A stretch of 64,000 nt of DNA from the NCBI GenBank assembly GCA_041309605.1, contig JBFYZH010000036.1:42971-106970 (forward strand), written 5' to 3'. Within the stretch, counting starts at the first letter, position 1. Each line of letters begins with the position of its first letter. The stretch comes from JALOPX01 sp041309605. Lineage in GTDB: Bacteria > Krumholzibacteriota > Krumholzibacteriia > Krumholzibacteriales > Krumholzibacteriaceae. The notes beneath the pieces are model-generated. The model did no database searches. It was not told the DNA's origin and saw only the letters and a list, made by a program, of their open reading frames with translations. This document shows positions 60,829 to 64,000 of the stretch, one piece after another. Made by a program: the position numbers and the translations under genes.

Positions 60829-61330
60829 CGAGGAAAAAGAAGATACCGCGGCGCCAAAGCCGAAGAAACTTATCCTGACGAATCCCCTTGTCCTGATAGG
60901 TATAGTCATCGTTTTCCAGGCGGCAATAGCGTTCATGATGGTGAAGATGATCGGTTCTAACAACCGGGACGAGGTTCAGCAGGCCGAACCCGAAGCCAAG
61001 GTCGAGAAGCCGGAGGAAACCGGCACGCGCGGCACCATTGTCATGCTCCCGGACATCGTCGTAAATCTCACCGAGAGGGACAAGCTCTATTATCTTAAGG
61101 TCACGATAGGTCTCGAGGTGCCAGATGAAAAAGTCCAGGCCGAGGTGACCGAGCGCCAGGCGCAGCTCAGGGATGACGTCATTTCCCTTCTTTCGGGGAA
61201 AAAGGTCACCGACATAGACACGCTGGAGGAGAGAAACGCCTTGAAAACGGAATTGACCAGAAGGATCAACGAGTCCCTTCTTTCAGGGGACCTGATGCAG
61301 CTTTATTTCTCGGATTTCGTGATTCAGTAG
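60818..61330 (+). CDS. fliL: Flagellar basal body-associated protein FliL
   Basis: Stator-associated membrane protein, 170 residues. One membrane segment lies at about 27-45 (LVLIGIVIVFQAAIAFMMV). The periplasmic domain has VVNLTERDKLYYLKVTIGLEV and RRINESLLSGDLMQLYFSDFVIQ, the FliL C-terminus. The start is inside the end of motB, with GAGGAGG before it. Confidence 0.93.
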   Translation: MMDDEEKEDTAAPKPKKLILTNPLVLIGIVIVFQAAIAFMMVKMIGSNNRDEVQQAEPEAKVEKPEETGTRGTIVMLPDIVVNLTERDKLYYLKVTIGLEVPDEKVQAEVTERQAQLRDDVISLLSGKKVTDIDTLEERNALKTELTRRINESLLSGDLMQLYFSDFVIQ

Positions 61331-61340
61331 AGGAGAGGCC

Positions 61341-62339
61341 GTGTCGAGGATACTTACGCAGGCCGAGGCGAACGATCTGTTCGGATCGATACAGGACGGA
61401 TATGTCGACCTTGAACCGATCGATATAGGCGCCGCCTTGAGCGCGATAGCGTACGATTTTACGAAGCCCCATTCGTTGTCCAGGGGGTTCACCAATAATC
61501 TGGCGACGATCAGCGACGGGTTCGCGAAAGCGGCGTCAATGACCCTTTCCACCTATTTCAGGGGAAGCATAACGGTCGTCCCGAAGGGGCCGAAGCACCT
61601 TCTTTTCCAGGAATTCGTCAATAACGCCGGGAATCCCTCGTGCCTCGGGATAGTCAACCTGCAGCCGCTCAGGGGGCAGAGCGTCGTGGAAATCGAACCT
61701 GCAATCATTTTTTCGCTTGTCGACAAGCTTATGGGCGGGAACGGGAAGCCTCTCGACGAGAAGAGGGAACTTACGGAGATCGAAATCAGGATTGCCATGA
61801 AGATCGTGGAAAAACTGCTGGGGGATTTTGCCGCCGGCTCCAAGAGATTCGTGGAAATGCACCCGTCCATATCGAGAATCGAGAACAATCCCGAATTCGT
61901 CAATATATGCGCGAGCAGCGAGAGGGTGGTGAAGCTGGATTACGAGGTCAACATGGGGGAGTTTTCCGGAATGATCCAGTTCTGTATCCCCGTTTCCTCG
62001 TTCGAATCGGTCATCGACCTTCTCGATCCGGTCGATGAAATTCCGGAACGGACTCCGGATGAAAGGAAAAAAGACGCGGAGATGCTCCTCGGCACGCTCC
62101 GGAAGGTGCCTCTGGGCATAAGTGTCGAAATCGGCAAAACGGAGATAACGGTCAGCAGGGCGAGAAACCTCAGGGAGGGCGATCTTATCGTCCTCGATAA
62201 CGGAATAAACGAACCGGTCGATATCATCGTCGAAGGAATCAGGAAGTTCAAGGGATTTCCCGGGCTTGTCAACGGCAGAAAAGCCGTGAAGATGACGGCT
62301 GTCGATATTGAAGGAGGCGCAGGTGGAAACCAGAAATAG
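61341..62339 (+). CDS. fliM: Flagellar motor switch protein FliM
   Basis: C-ring switch protein that binds phosphorylated CheY, 332 residues. The N-terminus keeps the CheY-binding type motif SRILTQAEANDLFGSI. The core has RGFTNNLATISDGFAKAASMTLSTYFRGSI and VEIEPAIIFSLVDKLMGGNGK. The C-terminal surface-presentation domain has VGKTEITV-like EIGKTEITVSRARNLREGDLIVLD. The GTG start follows AGGAGAGG. It overlaps fliN by 17 bases. Confidence 0.96.
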   Translation: MSRILTQAEANDLFGSIQDGYVDLEPIDIGAALSAIAYDFTKPHSLSRGFTNNLATISDGFAKAASMTLSTYFRGSITVVPKGPKHLLFQEFVNNAGNPSCLGIVNLQPLRGQSVVEIEPAIIFSLVDKLMGGNGKPLDEKRELTEIEIRIAMKIVEKLLGDFAAGSKRFVEMHPSISRIENNPEFVNICASSERVVKLDYEVNMGEFSGMIQFCIPVSSFESVIDLLDPVDEIPERTPDERKKDAEMLLGTLRKVPLGISVEIGKTEITVSRARNLREGDLIVLDNGINEPVDIIVEGIRKFKGFPGLVNGRKAVKMTAVDIEGGAGGNQK

Positions 62340-62913
62340 CGAAAATACGAACGATAAGGCCGGCGCGGCGGGAAAGGTCATGACGGATGTGGATCCACGG
62401 GATGGCGCGGTCGCCGGTGACGGAGAAAGGTCCGGAACGGACGGCGACGGTCGCGGGACTCCGGGAACGCCGGCTGCGGGACCGGGCGACAAGAAAAACG
62501 GATCTGGCGCGGCGGGAAGAAAAATAACGGCCATGCCAGCTCCCCGTGACGTCGAAGAATCGATATCCAGCGTCATCGACGAACTGGAAAAGGGAAAGAT
62601 AACCCCGGAGAGCGTCCTGGAGGAGTTCAGGACGGCCGACGTCAGGCCTTCCACCGGGACGGGCAGGCGGGGCAATGACAATATCGGTCTTCTGATGGAT
62701 GTCCAGATGTCGGTAAGGGTCGAGCTGGGAAGGACTCGTAAATCGGTCGAGGAGATCATGAGCCTTTCGCCGGGGATGGTTCTGGAACTGGACCGGAAAG
62801 CCGGGGATAATGTCGACCTGTATCTGAATGACAAACTTTTCGCCGAAGGCGAAGTCACGGTGGTCGAGGGCAATTTCGCAATCAGAGTGACAAGACTCGT
62901 AGGCAGACTGTAA
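62323..62913 (+). CDS. fliN: Flagellar motor switch protein FliN
   Basis: Lower C-ring component, 196 residues. The C-terminal 80 residues are the standard domain (LLMDVQMSVRVELGRTRKSVEEIMSLSPGMVLELDRKAGDNVDLYLNDKLFAEGEVTVVEGNFAIRVTRLVGR). The N-terminal 110 residues are an acidic, Gly-rich linker with a short helix (SSVIDELEKGKITPESVLEEF). The start is GTG with AAGGAGG 5 bases upstream; the TTG at 62308 lies just before that site and is rejected. Domain names aside, there is no CheC-like part as in FliY. Confidence 0.94.
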   Translation: METRNSENTNDKAGAAGKVMTDVDPRDGAVAGDGERSGTDGDGRGTPGTPAAGPGDKKNGSGAAGRKITAMPAPRDVEESISSVIDELEKGKITPESVLEEFRTADVRPSTGTGRRGNDNIGLLMDVQMSVRVELGRTRKSVEEIMSLSPGMVLELDRKAGDNVDLYLNDKLFAEGEVTVVEGNFAIRVTRLVGRL

Positions 62914-62931
62914 TCTGACAGGGAGTGTGCG

Positions 62932-63369
62932 ATGAAAATCAGAACGATCGCGACCATGGCGTTTATCGTCCTCGCGGGATTCTCCGCGAGACTCGAAGCG
63001 GCGGTTTCGGGTTCGATATTGCCGAGCGCGGGAAGGATCGCCATAGCGTGTCTCATCGTGGCGATGCTGATCTACGCCACGGTTTTAATGCTGAAAAAAC
63101 TCGTGCTCAAGGGAAACGGCCGGCGCGCGGAGTGCATTAACGTCGTCGGATCGTATCCACTGGGCCAGAGGACCAGGCTCTGCATGGTCGAAGTCGCGGG
63201 CAGGGTCATCCTGCTGGGGATCACGCCCCAGAATGTATCCTCCCTCGCGGAATTCGATCCCTCGGAGATCCCGGTCGCCAAGGAGCCCTCGAAGGTCGGG
63301 AGTTTCGTCAGGCATCTCCAGTCCTTTTCCTTTTCGGGCATCGGTGCAAAGGGATCTTCCACAGGTTGA
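62932..63369 (+). CDS. fliO: Flagellar biosynthesis protein FliO
   Basis: Helps assemble the FliP export channel. It has 145 residues. A signal-like segment (about 1-24) and one membrane segment (about 33-55) precede a cytoplasmic domain with VVGSYPLGQRTRLCMVEVAGRVILLGITPQNVSSL, the FliO motif. It follows fliN by 18 bases. The operon ends here because a new sigma-54 promoter lies before fliP. Confidence 0.88.
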   Translation: MKIRTIATMAFIVLAGFSARLEAAVSGSILPSAGRIAIACLIVAMLIYATVLMLKKLVLKGNGRRAECINVVGSYPLGQRTRLCMVEVAGRVILLGITPQNVSSLAEFDPSEIPVAKEPSKVGSFVRHLQSFSFSGIGAKGSSTG

Positions 63370-63496
63370 TTTCCTGCCGGTTCGGTCCGCGCCTGCTCCA
63401 GGCATGCCGCCCGGGTCCTGCCCCCCATGATCAAACTTGCCGCCGGCGATCTTAACCGGCAGCGCATCTTGTTTATCCGCTTTACTTTGCGTGACC

Positions 63497-63511
63497 GGGA
63501 AGGATTTTCCC
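63497..63511. repeat. GGGAA-N5-TTCCC palindrome upstream of fliP
   Basis: Perfect 5-base arms around GGATT, 33 bases before the -24 element of the fliP promoter. It is closer to the promoter than the other members of the set. Confidence 0.45.
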
Positions 63512-63543
63512 TCCCCGCGGCTCAATTTTCCGCTTTTCCCGCG

Positions 63544-63559
63544 TGGCATGTCAATTGCC
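63544..63559 (+). promoter_or_regulatory. Sigma-54 promoter of fliP
   Basis: TGGCATG-N4-TTGCC fits TGGCAYR-N4-TTGCW except the last base, GG and GC 10 bases apart. The transcript would start near 63570, 58 bases before the TTG of fliP. Confidence 0.75.
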
Positions 63560-63627
63560 CCCCGGCATAAGGAAAGGTTTTCCTCTGACGATCGAAAAAT
63601 CGAGCGGTATCGGAAAGGCGAAAGGAA

Positions 63628-64000
63628 TTGAACGGTATTTTTACAAGAGTCATGGTGACGGCCGCCGTCCTGGCGGTCTTGATTGTCCCTGCGCCTTCGG
63701 TCTTGACCGCCCAGGGTACGGGGCAGTCGGGGACCGGGGGCACGACTATAAACATCCCCGGTCTTTCAACGAACGGGCCGGGAGCGGGTGACGGCCGCCT
63801 GAGCCTTCCGATCGAGATAGTCCTCGGCCTGACGGTGCTGTCGCTCGCTCCGGCGATACTGGTCATGATGACCTCGTTTACCAGGATAGTCGTCGTATTC
63901 AGCTTTCTGCGGCAGGCTCTCGGTACGCAGCAGATGCCGCCGGCGCAGTTGCTGGTCGGGCTGGCCCTTTTCCTTACCGTTGTGATAATGATGCCGGTCT
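63628..64000 (+). CDS. fliP: Flagellar export channel protein FliP, N-terminal part
   Basis: Core of the type III export channel. The gene runs off the window; about 124 codons are present. The signal region (MVTAAVLAVLIVPAPSVLTAQG) and the first membrane segment lead to LSLPIEIVLGLTVLSLAPAILVMMTSFTRIVVVFSFLRQALGTQQMPPAQLLVGLALFLT, which is strongly conserved in FliP. The TTG at 63628 has GGAAAGG 9 bases upstream; ATG 63652 is a weaker alternative. fliQ, fliR, flhB and flhA would be expected next. Confidence 0.95.
   Translation, partial: MNGIFTRVMVTAAVLAVLIVPAPSVLTAQGTGQSGTGGTTINIPGLSTNGPGAGDGRLSLPIEIVLGLTVLSLAPAILVMMTSFTRIVVVFSFLRQALGTQQMPPAQLLVGLALFLTVVIMMPV

Noticed and set aside
61536..63056. 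506-codon open frame antisense to fliM-fliN-fliO
   Set aside because: Opposite three well supported genes; low-complexity Ser/Pro-rich translation.
1..64000. Mobile elements, prophage, CRISPR or rRNA genes
   Set aside because: No transposase, integrase, phage structural gene, spaced direct repeat or rRNA segment was seen.

Overview
The window is about 64 kb of chromosomal bacterial DNA of fairly high G+C (mid to high fifties per cent, by eye). It is densely coded and shows no phage, insertion sequence, integron or CRISPR array. The mix of genes suggests an uncultured, motile, Gram-negative member of the FCB group (Krumholzibacteriota or Eisenbacteria-like). The pointers are a secreted beta-propeller with a FlgD-type Ig C-terminal domain, a secreted beta-helix protein, a DUF4097 protein, L- and P-ring flagellar genes that require an outer membrane, and ResB/CcsA cytochrome c maturation. 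The phylum assignment is an inference and could be wrong.

Layout. 1-4240: lower glycolysis (class II aldolase fragment, gap, pgk, tpiA), then secG and tRNA-Leu(GAG) with a terminator. 4377-15553: DUF4446 protein, rhomboid protease, beta-helix protein, exported amidohydrolase, DUF4097 protein, a degenerate DUF885 lipoprotein, resB-ccsA, and a propeller/FlgD-Ig protein. 15758-20868: a peptide ABC transporter operon (lipoprotein binding protein plus two permeases) with an inserted exported beta-CASP metallo-hydrolase. 20977-24851: PP-loop tRNA thiolation-like protein, Nudix hydrolase, PfkB kinase, YfcE-like phosphodiesterase, CutA. 25101-29683: methyltransferase, glycosyltransferase-TPR and a receiver-PAS-histidine kinase. 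29890-64000: a very large flagellar cluster, cut by the window end inside fliP.

The flagellar cluster reads as a staged programme. Operon B is flgF-G-A-H-I-J-N-K-L-fliW-csrA. Two flagellin genes and fliD-fliS-fliT-like-flgM follow. Operon C is two small genes then flgB-C-fliE-F-G-H-I-J. Operon D is motE-fliK-flgD-E-flbD-motA-B-fliL-M-N-O, and operon E starts with fliP. I found sequences with the sigma-54 signature (GG, ten bases, GC) ahead of operons B, C, D and E, each 14 to 70 bases before the first start codon. A near-perfect -24/-12 element also lies before the methyltransferase-glycosyltransferase operon. Sigma-28-type promoters precede fliD and the second flagellin, and a FlgM-like anti-sigma factor ends the fliD operon. 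fliW and csrA are adjacent, and both flagellin leaders carry small hairpins that show GGA in the loop, the usual CsrA target.

The most interesting features beyond standard annotation are: a recurrent GGGA / A+T-rich / TCCC palindrome upstream of the sigma-54 promoters, which may be the site of an undescribed flagellar activator; the likely coupling of the glycosyltransferase operon to the flagellar regulon; the predicted CsrA-FliW control of both flagellins; a DUF885 homologue that has lost its zinc-binding residues; and a beta-CASP nuclease-fold protein with an export signal inside a peptide-transporter operon.
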